A DNA stretch of 64,000 nucleotides, taken from contig CAKULK010000006.1 of the NCBI GenBank assembly GCA_934667275.1, positions 62,001 to 126,000 on the forward strand, in the 5' to 3' direction. The position numbers were made by a program, and so were the translations under genes. Positions 51,294-59,963 of this stretch are shown in pieces; the first letter of the stretch is position 1; every line of letters starts with the position of its first letter. Under the pieces are notes generated by a model, which was not told the DNA's origin, searched no databases, and saw only the letters and a program-made list of their open reading frames with translations. The stretch comes from an uncultured Bacteroidales bacterium (GTDB lineage Bacteria; Bacteroidota; Bacteroidia; Bacteroidales; Paludibacteraceae).

Positions 51294-52340
51294 ATGTATC
51301 CTCAACAAATAATTGATGCCCTCACCCACGTGCGCTATCCTGGCACGGGCAGCAACCTGATAGAGGGCGGAATGTTGGAAGACGACATTCGCATTTCGGG
51401 CTTGGAGGTCAGTTTCTCGCTCATCTTCGACAAAGACAACGACCCTTTCCTCAAATCGGTAGTGAAGGCTGCCGAAGTGGCTGTCAAGACCTACGCTGAT
51501 GCCAACGCCGCCGTGCATATCAACACCAAGTTCCGTAAGCAAAACCTTGTGCCACAATCAGATACACCTTCCATACAAGCCAAGCGTATTATCGCCGTCC
51601 ATTCGGGCAAAGGCGGCGTGGGCAAATCCACCGTAGCCGCCAACCTTGCCATTACGCTGGCGAATATGGGCTATCGTGTCGGACTGCTGGACGCGGATAT
51701 TCACGGCCCCTCTATCCCCAAGATGTTCCACACCGAGGACTGCCGTCCCGTATCCGTCACCGTCAACGGGCGCGACCTCATCGAACCCATTGAGCAGTAC
51801 GGCGTTAAGATGCTGTCTATCGGCTTCTTTGTTGACCCTGAGCAGGCGGTAGTCTGGCGCGGAGGTATGGCAAGCAATGCTATCAAGCAACTCATACAAG
51901 ACGCCAATTGGGGCGAACTCGACTACTTCCTTATCGACCTCCCGCCGGGAACCAGCGACATACATCTCACGCTCGTTCAGACACTCCACCTCACGGGTGC
52001 GATAGTGGTCACCACGCCCCAACCCGTGGCATTGGTGGACGCGCGCAAAGGCGTGGATATGTTCCGCAACGAGAAAATCAATGTTCCCGTATTGGGTATC
52101 ATCGAGAACATGGCATGGTTCACGCCCGCCGAGTTACCCCAGAACAAATACTATATCTTCGGCAAGGACGGCGGCAAGGATTTGGCACGGAATTTGCAAG
52201 TACCGTTGCTGGGTCAAATCCCGCTGGTACAGTCTATCCGCGAGGCAGGAGACGACGGCGCACCCGTTGCCCTGCAGCAGGGGCACCCCGCAGCACAGGT
52301 ATTTGAAGAGATATGTCGCAAAATAATATCACAGAGTTAG
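51294..52340 (+). CDS. mrp: Mrp/NBP35-family Fe-S cluster carrier ATPase
   Basis: A 348-residue P-loop protein that helps deliver Fe-S clusters. An N-terminal MIP18/DUF59 domain (residues 1-80) precedes the deviant Walker A HSGKGGVGKSTVAANLA near residue 105. DADIHGPSIPKM is near 137 and DLPPGTSDIHLT near 218. The CPxC motif that normally bridges the cluster is missing: the segment reads IENMAWFTPAELPQNKYY. Either the cluster is held differently or the protein has another role. It overlaps the MATE gene by 28 bases. Confidence 0.93.
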   Translation: MYPQQIIDALTHVRYPGTGSNLIEGGMLEDDIRISGLEVSFSLIFDKDNDPFLKSVVKAAEVAVKTYADANAAVHINTKFRKQNLVPQSDTPSIQAKRIIAVHSGKGGVGKSTVAANLAITLANMGYRVGLLDADIHGPSIPKMFHTEDCRPVSVTVNGRDLIEPIEQYGVKMLSIGFFVDPEQAVVWRGGMASNAIKQLIQDANWGELDYFLIDLPPGTSDIHLTLVQTLHLTGAIVVTTPQPVALVDARKGVDMFRNEKINVPVLGIIENMAWFTPAELPQNKYYIFGKDGGKDLARNLQVPLLGQIPLVQSIREAGDDGAPVALQQGHPAAQVFEEICRKIISQS

Positions 52341-53713
52341 GCACAGAACCTATCAGAAACCTCCTTGTCAAGTATGCATTGCCGGGCATTATTGCAATGA
52401 CGGCAAGTTCGTTGTACAACATTGTTGATAGTATCTTTATCGGGCATGGCTGCGGTGCCATGGCATTGTCGGGCTTGGCGGTTGCCAAACCTTTTATGGA
52501 TATATGCGCCGCCTTCGGAAGCCTTGTCGGCGTAGGTGCCAGTTCCTTGGTGGCAATCAAACTGGGGGAAAAGGACTACCGTTCTGCGGGCAAGGTGTTG
52601 GGTAACGTGCTTGTGCTGAATGTGTTGCTCGGTTTTCTGATAACCGTGGTAGGACTGACATGGCTCGACCCCATTCTCTATGCCTTCGGTGCCAGCGAGG
52701 TAACGCTCACCTACGCGCATGAGTATATGGAGATTATCCTGCTCGGTAATATCCTCACGCATATCTACTACGGACTCAACAACATGCTCCGTGCCATGGG
52801 ACACCCGCGCTCGGCGATGGTCTCCACCATCGTGGCGGTATTTGCCAACGTGGTTTTGGACCCCATATTCATATTCGGTCTCGACATGGGCGTGCGCGGA
52901 GCGGCATTGGCAACCATAATATCACAAGCGATAGCCGTAGTGTGGCAGTTTACTATCTTCTTGAATCCCAAAGAGATAGTGCATTTCCACCGCGGTATAT
53001 GGCGATTGGAAAAGGACATCACCCTGCGCGCCCTCTCTATCGGGATGGCACCTTTCCTGATGAACCTTGCCTCGTGCTTCGTGGTCATCATTATCAACAA
53101 CCAACTCAAACACTATGGCGGCGATATGGCTATTGCAACTTATGGCGTCATCAACCGCTTCACGTTTGTGTTCGCTATGATAGTCATGGGTTTGAATCAG
53201 GGCATGCAACCCATAGTGGGCTACAACTATGGTGCCAAGCAGTACGACCGTATGCTGCGGGCATTCAAACTGACTGCGCTATGTGCCACGTGTGTCATGA
53301 GTGCGGTCTTCCTGTTGGGTGAGATAGTCCCCGAATGGATGGTGCGGATGTTCACGCACGACACCGAACTGATTGCACAATCCATCGTGCCTATGCGCAT
53401 AGTGGTTGCGGTAATGTGGTTGGTTGGCTTTCAAATGGTTACGGGTAACTTCTTTACCTCTGTCGGTATGTCCGGCAAATCTATCTTCTTGAGTCTGACA
53501 AGGCAAGTGATATACCTTATCCCCTTATTGTTATTACTTCCGATGTGGTTCGAGAATATGGGCGTGTCTCCTATCTTGGGTGTCTGGTGGAGTCTCCCTG
53601 TCAGTGACACTCTTGCAGCGATTACTGCCGCTATCATGCTGGTAATCGAAGTGGAGAAATTCCGCAAGCAAGGCATGCTAACGGGTGACGGCAACGGCGA
53701 ACTTACGGCGTAG
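52313..53713 (+). CDS. MATE-family efflux transporter
   Basis: A 466-residue inner-membrane protein with about 12 helices in two homologous halves. The first half has LPGIIAMTASSLYNIVDSIF and IGHGCGAMALSGLAV; the second half repeats the pattern (TYGVINRFTFVFAMIVMGLNQGMQPIVGYNYGAKQ). MATE proteins export cationic drugs or metabolites using Na+ or H+. It overlaps mrp by 28 bases and its 3' end overlaps the convergent CHU_C-type gene by 36 bases. Confidence 0.93.
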   Translation: MSQNNITELGTEPIRNLLVKYALPGIIAMTASSLYNIVDSIFIGHGCGAMALSGLAVAKPFMDICAAFGSLVGVGASSLVAIKLGEKDYRSAGKVLGNVLVLNVLLGFLITVVGLTWLDPILYAFGASEVTLTYAHEYMEIILLGNILTHIYYGLNNMLRAMGHPRSAMVSTIVAVFANVVLDPIFIFGLDMGVRGAALATIISQAIAVVWQFTIFLNPKEIVHFHRGIWRLEKDITLRALSIGMAPFLMNLASCFVVIIINNQLKHYGGDMAIATYGVINRFTFVFAMIVMGLNQGMQPIVGYNYGAKQYDRMLRAFKLTALCATCVMSAVFLLGEIVPEWMVRMFTHDTELIAQSIVPMRIVVAVMWLVGFQMVTGNFFTSVGMSGKSIFLSLTRQVIYLIPLLLLLPMWFENMGVSPILGVWWSLPVSDTLAAITAAIMLVIEVEKFRKQGMLTGDGNGELTA

Positions 53714-54682
53714 TACGTCTTTTGTGTTCGTATTTTTCAGTTCTATATACAATACATATACGCCGATTTCAACGGATATATTCTGTCCGCTTGTGCCGTC
53801 CCAACAGAGCGTACCCTCTGCAGGTAGCGACTGGTTTTGGCATATATGTCGAACCAACACCCCTGTCGGCGTATAGACATCAAATGTCGCACGATAACCG
53901 TCATCGGGCAAGGTGTAAGAAACACACGCTTCGTCCTCATATCCGTCACCATTGGGCGAGATAGACTCCGTTAGCAGATGTACAGAAGAAGAGGTACGAG
54001 TATCAGATATATCAGAATCATCCGTTGGGTGAACTGACGTACTTTGCGGATTGCCTGTCACGGCAATATCATCAAAATAAAAGTCATATCCGCGCTGTTT
54101 GCTGTTCTTTACATAAAGGGCAAAGTATTCACTGCACACCGTATTGGCAAAGTAAACACCTTCCTCTACGAAAGCACTGTCCACTCCTTCCACTTGCGAA
54201 TACAAGTGAAAGACACCGTCTGCGCCGCGCGTAACGCGCCAGCGTACGACTGCAGCCACATCATTGAGAATCTTCTTGCGTGCCTCATTCTCAATCACTT
54301 TGGAGATATTGCCATGGCTTTGTTCATACAGCACAATATTCTTGTTTGCCCCACCTATCTGCACATAGTAGGCATCGGCTTGCAGGCTGTCACCATTCAG
54401 CGTGAGATAGCAGCGCACCAGATTATATGCACTGCACGTACCCGATATGCGTACCCAACCGCTCCACTCCGCATCAATGGAGGCAATGCTTTCTCGCCAA
54501 AGCATACTCTCTGCGGCTGCAGCAGACTGGCTCTGTAACTGCCCAGAGCGATTGATAGCAAAACGCCCCCAATCGCCCGACCATGCGCTGTATGCAGCGT
54601 CCGCATCAGAAAAGTCTTCCCTAAACTGCCCGAAACATAATGTAGGAACAATGGATAATATACAAATTATCAAGAGTCTCAT
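53678..54682 (-). CDS. Secreted protein with CHU_C-like (type IX, B-type) C-terminal domain
   Basis: A 334-residue protein with a signal peptide (IICILSIVPTLCFGQ). Residues about 20-210 form a beta-sandwich (WSGWVRISGTCSAYNLVRCYL, YDFYFDDIAVTGNPQ). A low-complexity Ser/Asp/Thr linker (STSVHPTDDSDISDTRTSSS) joins it to the C-terminal domain: SISPNGDGYEDEACVSYTLP, FDVYTPTGVLVRH, WDGTSGQNISVEIGVYVLYI, which is the gliding-motility CHU_C pattern used as a type B sorting signal. Partner and function are unknown. It supports a working type IX system. Confidence 0.78.
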   Translation of the reverse strand: MRLLIICILSIVPTLCFGQFREDFSDADAAYSAWSGDWGRFAINRSGQLQSQSAAAAESMLWRESIASIDAEWSGWVRISGTCSAYNLVRCYLTLNGDSLQADAYYVQIGGANKNIVLYEQSHGNISKVIENEARKKILNDVAAVVRWRVTRGADGVFHLYSQVEGVDSAFVEEGVYFANTVCSEYFALYVKNSKQRGYDFYFDDIAVTGNPQSTSVHPTDDSDISDTRTSSSVHLLTESISPNGDGYEDEACVSYTLPDDGYRATFDVYTPTGVLVRHICQNQSLPAEGTLCWDGTSGQNISVEIGVYVLYIELKNTNTKDVLRRKFAVAVTR

Positions 54683-54704
54683 CTAAAAAAGATGTTTATT
54701 GATA

Positions 54705-54771
54705 GTTACCTGTTAGTCGCTATTTTTGTTATAGGATAGTTATAGGATAGTTATATGTTAGTCAGTTGTTG
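54705..54771. repeat. 11-bp tandem array upstream of the CHU_C-type gene
   Basis: Units in register: GTTACCTGTTA, then GTTATAGGATA twice (54728-54749), GTTATATGTTA, GTCAGTTGTTG. One 12-base unit breaks the phase at 54716-54727. Confidence 0.85.
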
Positions 54772-54779
54772 GTCATGCC

Positions 54780-54815
54780 AAATCGTACATCGTAAATACC
54801 CAAATCGTAAATACT
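54780..54815. repeat. AAATCGT heptamer-like array at the stop codon of the DUF4294-like gene
   Basis: Units AAATCGT, ACATCGT, AAATACC, AAATCGT, AAATACT, ending on the stop codon (54815-54817). An 11-bp array ends only 8 bases away. Confidence 0.65.
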
Positions 54816-55399
54816 TAGAGTTGTCCTGCTTCCACAAGGTTAATCACACGCTCCACGATACGGTCTTTGTCCGCAGCGTCATACCCCTCTTTGAGGTCAT
54901 TCTTGAATAGTTTGGCAACAAACTGCCAGAAGTTCGCGCTGAATGTACCTCGGTATTGCTGGATGATTTCGTAACTGGTGCGGTCGCTTTCCCTGTCCAT
55001 TAGTTTCATGAGCATCTGTCCTTGCGAAGCCGTCATGTGACGGAAATCCTGCTCATACTTTTTGAATAGTTGTTTCTCATACTGCTTCCACCATTTGCGT
55101 TGGGATTTCTTGTCTGGCAGTTTAGCCAATTCCTTGTCAGCATACTCCATCTCTTTGGCGAGCAGTTTTGCATACGGCAGCGTCTTCTTCACATCGCGCA
55201 CCGTCCGCCAATAGAACCTTTCCTGACGCTTGTTCTTGAACACCATTTGGGGATACACATATATATCGTGCATGCGCGCGAGGAAAAAGGTATCCCCATG
55301 GCTTACCTGCAGCATCAACGAGTCCACGTGCTCCTGTCCGAAACAAACAGAAGACAACGTCATCATCAAACCGATTATGAGCAGACACCTATGTTTCAT
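54815..55399 (-). CDS. DUF4294-like exported protein
   Basis: A 194-residue protein with a signal peptide (CLLIIGLMMTLSSVCFGQ). The segment VYPQMVFKNKRQERFYWRTVRDVKKTLPYAKLLAKE and the helical, Lys-rich KKSQRKWWKQYEKQLFKKYEQDF match the DUF4294 group as I remember it. Function unknown. The ATG at 55399 is chosen because it begins the signal peptide and overlaps the sirtuin stop by 4 bases (ATGA). A longer in-frame reading to 55624 is the antisense-like shadow of the sirtuin gene. Confidence 0.82.
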   Translation of the reverse strand: MKHRCLLIIGLMMTLSSVCFGQEHVDSLMLQVSHGDTFFLARMHDIYVYPQMVFKNKRQERFYWRTVRDVKKTLPYAKLLAKEMEYADKELAKLPDKKSQRKWWKQYEKQLFKKYEQDFRHMTASQGQMLMKLMDRESDRTSYEIIQQYRGTFSANFWQFVAKLFKNDLKEGYDAADKDRIVERVINLVEAGQL

Positions 55400-56094
55400 C
55401 CGTATTGCTCTATCAGTCTGTCCACCAACTGCGGCACACCCACCGTGGCTTTCTCCTGGATATGGTGCACACGGTCGCGGTATATGCCAAACTCGGGGTG
55501 TCCGGGGTCTATCACGTATATATCCGCATGGGCAGGTGCGTACTCCAACAGGGAAGCCGCTGGATACACGTTCAGCGACGTACCGACCACCACCATGATG
55601 TCTGCGCCCGAGGCTATGCTGCATGCCACAGGAAAATACGGCACCGCCTCGCCAAAGAATACAATATATGGTCTAAGCAATGAGCCGTCGGGGTGACGGT
55701 CTCCGTAATGCTGTTCCCAACCCTGTAGCGGCACCGTGGCAAGGTCGTCGTTTTCGGAGCGCAACTTCGTGATTTCCCCGTGCAGATGGGTAACGTCATG
55801 ACTGCCTGCGCGCTCGTGAAGGTCGTCGATATTCTGCGTAATCACCTGCGTAGTCGGGATAGCCTGTTGCAAACGGGCTATGGCATAGTGTGCGGCATTT
55901 GGCTGTGCCGCAAGTGCATCTTTGCGGCGGGCATTGTAGAAGTCCACGCACAACTGCGGGTTACGAAGCCAAGCCTCGTGGGCACACACGTCCTCAATAC
56001 GGTATTTCTCCCACAATCCGTCGGCGTCACGAAACGTACCCAATCCGCTTTCCGCCGAAACGCCTGCACCTGTAAACACAACGATATTCTTCAT
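55396..56094 (-). CDS. cobB: Sir2-family NAD-dependent protein deacylase
   Basis: A 232-residue class III-like sirtuin that removes acyl groups from lysine using NAD. FTGAGVSAESGLGTFRD is at residues 6-22. FYNARR near 53 supplies the Tyr-x-x-Arg pair linked to desuccinylase activity. The catalytic His is in THLHGEI near 108; the NAD site continues with TQNIDDLHERAG and VVVGTSLNVYPAA. The four zinc cysteines expected after the catalytic His are absent. Length is normal. It overlaps the DUF4294-like gene and forms a two-gene operon with it. Confidence 0.93.
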   Translation of the reverse strand: MKNIVVFTGAGVSAESGLGTFRDADGLWEKYRIEDVCAHEAWLRNPQLCVDFYNARRKDALAAQPNAAHYAIARLQQAIPTTQVITQNIDDLHERAGSHDVTHLHGEITKLRSENDDLATVPLQGWEQHYGDRHPDGSLLRPYIVFFGEAVPYFPVACSIASGADIMVVVGTSLNVYPAASLLEYAPAHADIYVIDPGHPEFGIYRDRVHHIQEKATVGVPQLVDRLIEQYG

Positions 56095-56114
56095 ATTTGG
56101 CTGATTTGTAGGCG

Positions 56115-56145
56115 CAAAGTTACGAAATATTTTCTATTTTGCAAA
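56115..56145 (-). promoter_or_regulatory. Promoter of the sirtuin operon
   Basis: The minus strand reads TTTG (56142-56145), 19 bases, TAACTTTG (56115-56122). On the plus strand TATCTTTG (56154-56161) is the probable -7 box for tsaB, with a weak -33. Confidence 0.65.
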
Positions 56146-56189
56146 AAATATCGTATCTTTGCGGTTTGAAAAAGAAACCGGTAGCACGT

Positions 56190-56897
56190 ATGACTATTCT
56201 GAATATCGAGACCTCCACCAACTGTTGCTCTGCCGCCATCACGGTAGAGGGTAAGGCGGTGGCATGGCGTGAGAACTTGGAGAGTGCCAACCACGCTCGC
56301 GAACTGCCCGTATTCATCAGCGAACTGCTTGACGAGGCAAAGCAGCAGGGTTGGCGGTTGGATGCAGTGGCATTATCGCAAGGTCCGGGCAGTTATACGG
56401 GGCTGCGCATAGGAGCCAGCACTGCCAAAGGGCTCTGCTACGGCTTGAATATCCCCTTGGTTCCGATAGACACGCTGCAGGTATTGTGCGCGGCAGCCAA
56501 AGTGCAACACAAGGAATTGGACGAGGCAGACGGAGAAGCGTTGCTTTGTCCGATGTTGGATGCGCGCCGTATGGAAGTCTATACGGCATTCTATGCACCA
56601 CAGACCTTGCAGCGTACCGATGAAATCAAGGCAAAAGTGGTGGATGTACATTCGTTTGAAGCCGAACTGCAAGCGCACCCCGTCTATTTCTTCGGCAACG
56701 GAGCAGACAAGTGCAAAGGGGTGCTTACGTCAGAAAACGCCCGTTTCATCGATGCCGTTGTGCCACAGGCACGCTATATGGGTACTCTCGCCGAGACAGC
56801 CGCACAGCACTTGGATGTCAAGCAAATGGCATACTTCGAGCCTTTCTACCTCAAGGATTTCATCCCCGCCCCCAGTCACGTCAAAGGTCTTCAATAG
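56190..56897 (+). CDS. tsaB: tRNA threonylcarbamoyladenosine biosynthesis protein TsaB
   Basis: A 235-residue ASKHA-fold protein that scaffolds TsaD in making t6A37 of ANN-decoding tRNAs. It starts MTILNIETSTNCCSAAI and has the family segments NHARELPVFISELLDEA and LSQGPGSYTGLRIGASTAKGL near residue 70. As usual for TsaB, it lacks the metal-binding histidines of TsaD. The ATG at 56190 is preferred; an earlier in-frame ATG (56139) lies upstream of the predicted transcript start. Ten bases separate it from the PorW-like gene. Confidence 0.93.
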   Translation: MTILNIETSTNCCSAAITVEGKAVAWRENLESANHARELPVFISELLDEAKQQGWRLDAVALSQGPGSYTGLRIGASTAKGLCYGLNIPLVPIDTLQVLCAAAKVQHKELDEADGEALLCPMLDARRMEVYTAFYAPQTLQRTDEIKAKVVDVHSFEAELQAHPVYFFGNGADKCKGVLTSENARFIDAVVPQARYMGTLAETAAQHLDVKQMAYFEPFYLKDFIPAPSHVKGLQ

Positions 56898-56907
56898 GAC
56901 ATATCGG

Positions 56908-59631
56908 ATGAGCAGAAGCAGGGTGTACATAGCAGTTTTGGTCGGTTTCATCGGGTTGATGGCATCGTGTTCTACGCAGAAGAACACGGGTGCAACACGT
57001 GCTTATCACCAGATGAAGACCAAGTACAACATCTACTTCAACGGGCAGGTATCGTTTGACGAAGGCGAGAAAGCCATCCGCGAAGCCAACGAAGACGACT
57101 ACTCTACTATTCTGAACCTCTATCCCGTGTCCAACCACAAGGCTGCGGAATCGGCTGCAAACCAGATGGACAAGACCATCGAGAAGTGCCGCAAATGTAT
57201 CAAACTGCATAGCATAAAAGCACGTCCGAAGGTGGACCCGAAAAAGAAGAAAGACCCTAAATATCAGGCGTGGCTTCAACAAGAAGAATTCAATAACCAG
57301 ATGGGGAATGCGTGGTTGATGTTGGGTATGGCTGAGTTCCATAAGGGAGACTTTCTGGGTAGTGTCAGTACGTTCAACTATATCGCCCGCCATTATTCCA
57401 ACGACAAGGACATGGTTGCACGCTGTCAGTTGTGGGTGGCACGCGCGTATGGAGAGATGGGGTGGCTGTACGAGGCGGAAGACGCCTTGAACAAGGTGCA
57501 GGTGGATAACCTGAACCGCAAGCATGCCCCGCTGTACTCGGCGGTGAGTGCGGATATCCTGTTGAAAACCAAGCAGTACAAGGAGGCGATACCATTCATC
57601 AAGATTGCCATACCCGACGAGAAGCGCAAGGGCAACCGTCCGCGTTTCCAATACGTACTCGGGCAACTCTATCAGCAACAGGGTGACAAGAAAGCCGCAC
57701 GCAATGCCTATACGCAGGTGTTGAAAATGCAACCCTCCAACGAGATGGACTTCAACGCGCGGCTACGTCGTGCGGAGTTGGACGACAACCGTGCCAATGC
57801 CGTCAAGGAACTGACCAAGATGGCCAAGCAGGACAAGAACAAGGACAAGTTAGACCAGATATATGGCGTTATCGGGGATGTGTATCTGGCACACCGAGAC
57901 ACGGTGAAAGCATTGGAATACTACGAGTCGGCTATCGAAAAGAGTACGCAGAACGGTCTGAACAAAGCCGCCGTACTTGTCACAGCGGGTGACATCTACT
58001 ACAGCCAACGCAACTACATCAAAGCAGGTCCGTGCTACAAGGAAGCGGCACAGATTATCTCTGCCGAAAGCGAACAATATGCCCGAATTCAACGGCGTTC
58101 CGAGACGCTGGACGAATTGGTGGTGGAATACAATACGGTGCTGCTTCAGGACTCGTTGCAACGGTTGGCGATGCTCACGCCCGAGGAACAGCGGGTGGTG
58201 GTGGACAGTATCATAGCCCGTCTGGTTCGTGCCGAGGAAGCAGAGAAAGAGCGTGCCGAACAGGCTGCGCGCGAAGCGGAGAACGATGCCGGTCCGCGCA
58301 GCGTGAATACGGCAAACATGCTGGGTGGCAATGCCGGCAGCGGGGCATGGTATTTCTATAACCCGCAGTTGGTACGCTCAGGCAAACAGACATTCCGCAC
58401 GCAGTGGGGCAACCGCTCTCTGGAAGACAACTGGAGGCGGTTGAGCAAGGCTGCCACAAGCACCTTTACGGATACGCCTGAGGATGACGATGAAGATGCA
58501 CTTTCTCCCGATTCCATCGGGGCGGACAGCACCAAAACAACGGTACAGGTGCCGCAAGAGACCGACAACCACAAGCCCGAGTATTACCTGCAGCAGATAC
58601 CGAAGACCGATGAGGATTTCCGTCAGTCCAACACGCTGATAGCAAACGCGCTGTATAATATGGTCTATATCTACCGCGACAAAGTGGGAGACCGTGCGTT
58701 GAGTGACGAGACGTTTCGGGAGTTCTGCCGCCGCTTTCCAAGAGACGAACGATTGGTGGACCTCTACTATATGCAATACCTTACGGCTTTGAAAGAGCAG
58801 CGTGACGCAGACGCAGAGGAGTACAGGCAGCAGATAATGGCACTTTTCCCCGAATCCAACGAGGCGATGATAGTATCGCAACCCGATTATTTCGACAGGT
58901 TACGCCACATGGCTGTGGAGCAGGACTCACTATATGAGGCGACCTACAAGGAATACACGCAGAGCCATTTTGATGCAGTAAAAGCAAACAAGGGGTACGC
59001 CGAGGAGCACTATCCGCTGACCCCGCTAATGCCGCGCTTCCTGTTTCTGAATGCCATCGCGGTGGCAAAGACAGACGGTCAGGACGCCTTCGTGGAGCAA
59101 CTGCGGGACATGGTGGCGCGTTACCCCGAGAGTGAACTGGGGGCTATGGCAAAGAATATGCTGGCTATGATGGGGCAAGGCATGGAGAGTCAGACGGGCG
59201 GCACGATGGCTTCGCTGCAGGACCGCAGGGCTACGGAGCAGGTGGAGGAACAGGCGCAGGACACTGTGGTACAGTTTGACGCGGACAGGACGCAGCCTTC
59301 ATTAGTGATATTGGTAATGCCACAGGACGAGAAACTGTTGAATCAGGTGCTGTATGAGGTGGCATTGTTCAACTTCACGCAGTTTATGATTAAGGACTTC
59401 GATTTGAAAGCGGTATCTACCTTTGCATCCAGGCAAAGTGCCCTGCAAGTATCGGGCTTCGAGAGTCTGGACGAAGCGGAATGGTACGCCGACCTGTTGC
59501 AGAAAAACGCCGATTTCATCGGTGTCTTCAGCGAAAAAGGTGTGCAGATATTGTGTATCACAGAGACAAATCTCAAACTGCTGAATACGCACTTTACGGT
59601 GGACGAATACCGTGAGTGGCGACAACAATAA
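56908..59631 (+). CDS. PorW/SprE-like TPR lipoprotein (type IX secretion)
   Basis: A 907-residue lipoprotein (signal VGFIGLMASCSTQKN). The mature N-terminus TRAYHQMKTKYNIYFNGQ and then FDEG match the PorW/SprE family as I recall it, which is needed for type IX secretion and gliding in other Bacteroidetes. TPR repeats cover residues about 50-500 (for example FQYVLGQLYQQQGDKKAARNAY). A charged middle region and a low-complexity acidic stretch (EDDDEDALSPDSIGADS, near 530) precede the C-terminal domain. A longer reading to 56560 is out of frame with tsaB and I reject it. Confidence 0.82.
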   Translation: MSRSRVYIAVLVGFIGLMASCSTQKNTGATRAYHQMKTKYNIYFNGQVSFDEGEKAIREANEDDYSTILNLYPVSNHKAAESAANQMDKTIEKCRKCIKLHSIKARPKVDPKKKKDPKYQAWLQQEEFNNQMGNAWLMLGMAEFHKGDFLGSVSTFNYIARHYSNDKDMVARCQLWVARAYGEMGWLYEAEDALNKVQVDNLNRKHAPLYSAVSADILLKTKQYKEAIPFIKIAIPDEKRKGNRPRFQYVLGQLYQQQGDKKAARNAYTQVLKMQPSNEMDFNARLRRAELDDNRANAVKELTKMAKQDKNKDKLDQIYGVIGDVYLAHRDTVKALEYYESAIEKSTQNGLNKAAVLVTAGDIYYSQRNYIKAGPCYKEAAQIISAESEQYARIQRRSETLDELVVEYNTVLLQDSLQRLAMLTPEEQRVVVDSIIARLVRAEEAEKERAEQAAREAENDAGPRSVNTANMLGGNAGSGAWYFYNPQLVRSGKQTFRTQWGNRSLEDNWRRLSKAATSTFTDTPEDDDEDALSPDSIGADSTKTTVQVPQETDNHKPEYYLQQIPKTDEDFRQSNTLIANALYNMVYIYRDKVGDRALSDETFREFCRRFPRDERLVDLYYMQYLTALKEQRDADAEEYRQQIMALFPESNEAMIVSQPDYFDRLRHMAVEQDSLYEATYKEYTQSHFDAVKANKGYAEEHYPLTPLMPRFLFLNAIAVAKTDGQDAFVEQLRDMVARYPESELGAMAKNMLAMMGQGMESQTGGTMASLQDRRATEQVEEQAQDTVVQFDADRTQPSLVILVMPQDEKLLNQVLYEVALFNFTQFMIKDFDLKAVSTFASRQSALQVSGFESLDEAEWYADLLQKNADFIGVFSEKGVQILCITETNLKLLNTHFTVDEYREWRQQ

Positions 59632-59718
59632 AGAACTATAACTTCTAAAATCAGTTGCTTATGTAAACCGGTGCCGTAAAGGCGGCACAACAATAACATA
59701 ATGGAGCATTAGCTATTT

Positions 59719-59914
59719 ATTTCGCACTCAAAGAAAAAAAGCCTACGAAACTATTTTTCTCTGAACAAAGAATAGCAAGCACTTGGAAGGGAGTACCGGA
59801 TACTCCTGCAATCGTCTGTAGGTCACACTATTGTAGTGTGGACTTTCTTAGGTGATTGGCAGGTTTCTTCGTAGGCTTCCTGTGAGTGCGAAAAGAAAGT
59901 TCACTTTTCTTTTT
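59719..59914 (+). ncRNA. Structured RNA candidate between porW-like and phosphoethanolamine-transferase genes
   Basis: An outer 10-bp stem pairs TTCGCACTCA (59721-59730) with TGAGTGCGAA (59883-59892). A second 9-bp stem pairs GCCTACGAA (59741-59749) with TTCGTAGGC (59868-59876). Inside are hairpins at 59751-59775 (CTATTTTT/AAGAATAG), 59789-59807 (GGAGTA/TACTCC) and 59824-59840 (CACACTA/TAGTGTG, loop TTG). A terminator-like stem (AAAAGAAAG with a bulged CTTTTCTTTT, then T tract) ends it at 59914. No ORF fits. A 6S-type RNA is possible but not shown; no promoter was recognised. The gap is 59632-59963. Confidence 0.55.
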
Positions 59915-59963
59915 ATACCTATCCTGACGAGATTGATGGCTTTGCGATAAAAGTTGTCAGTCT

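Noticed and set aside
54815..55624. 269-residue form of the DUF4294-like protein
   Set aside because: The extra 75 N-terminal residues are a shadow of the sirtuin gene; the signal peptide begins at the ATG at 55399.
56560..59631. 1023-residue form of the PorW-like protein
   Set aside because: The extra N-terminus overlaps tsaB in another frame; the lipoprotein signal begins at 56908.
59719..59914. tmRNA, SRP RNA or RNase P RNA
   Set aside because: No tRNA-like ends or tag frame, no SRP GGAA tetraloop helix of the right form, and too short for RNase P.
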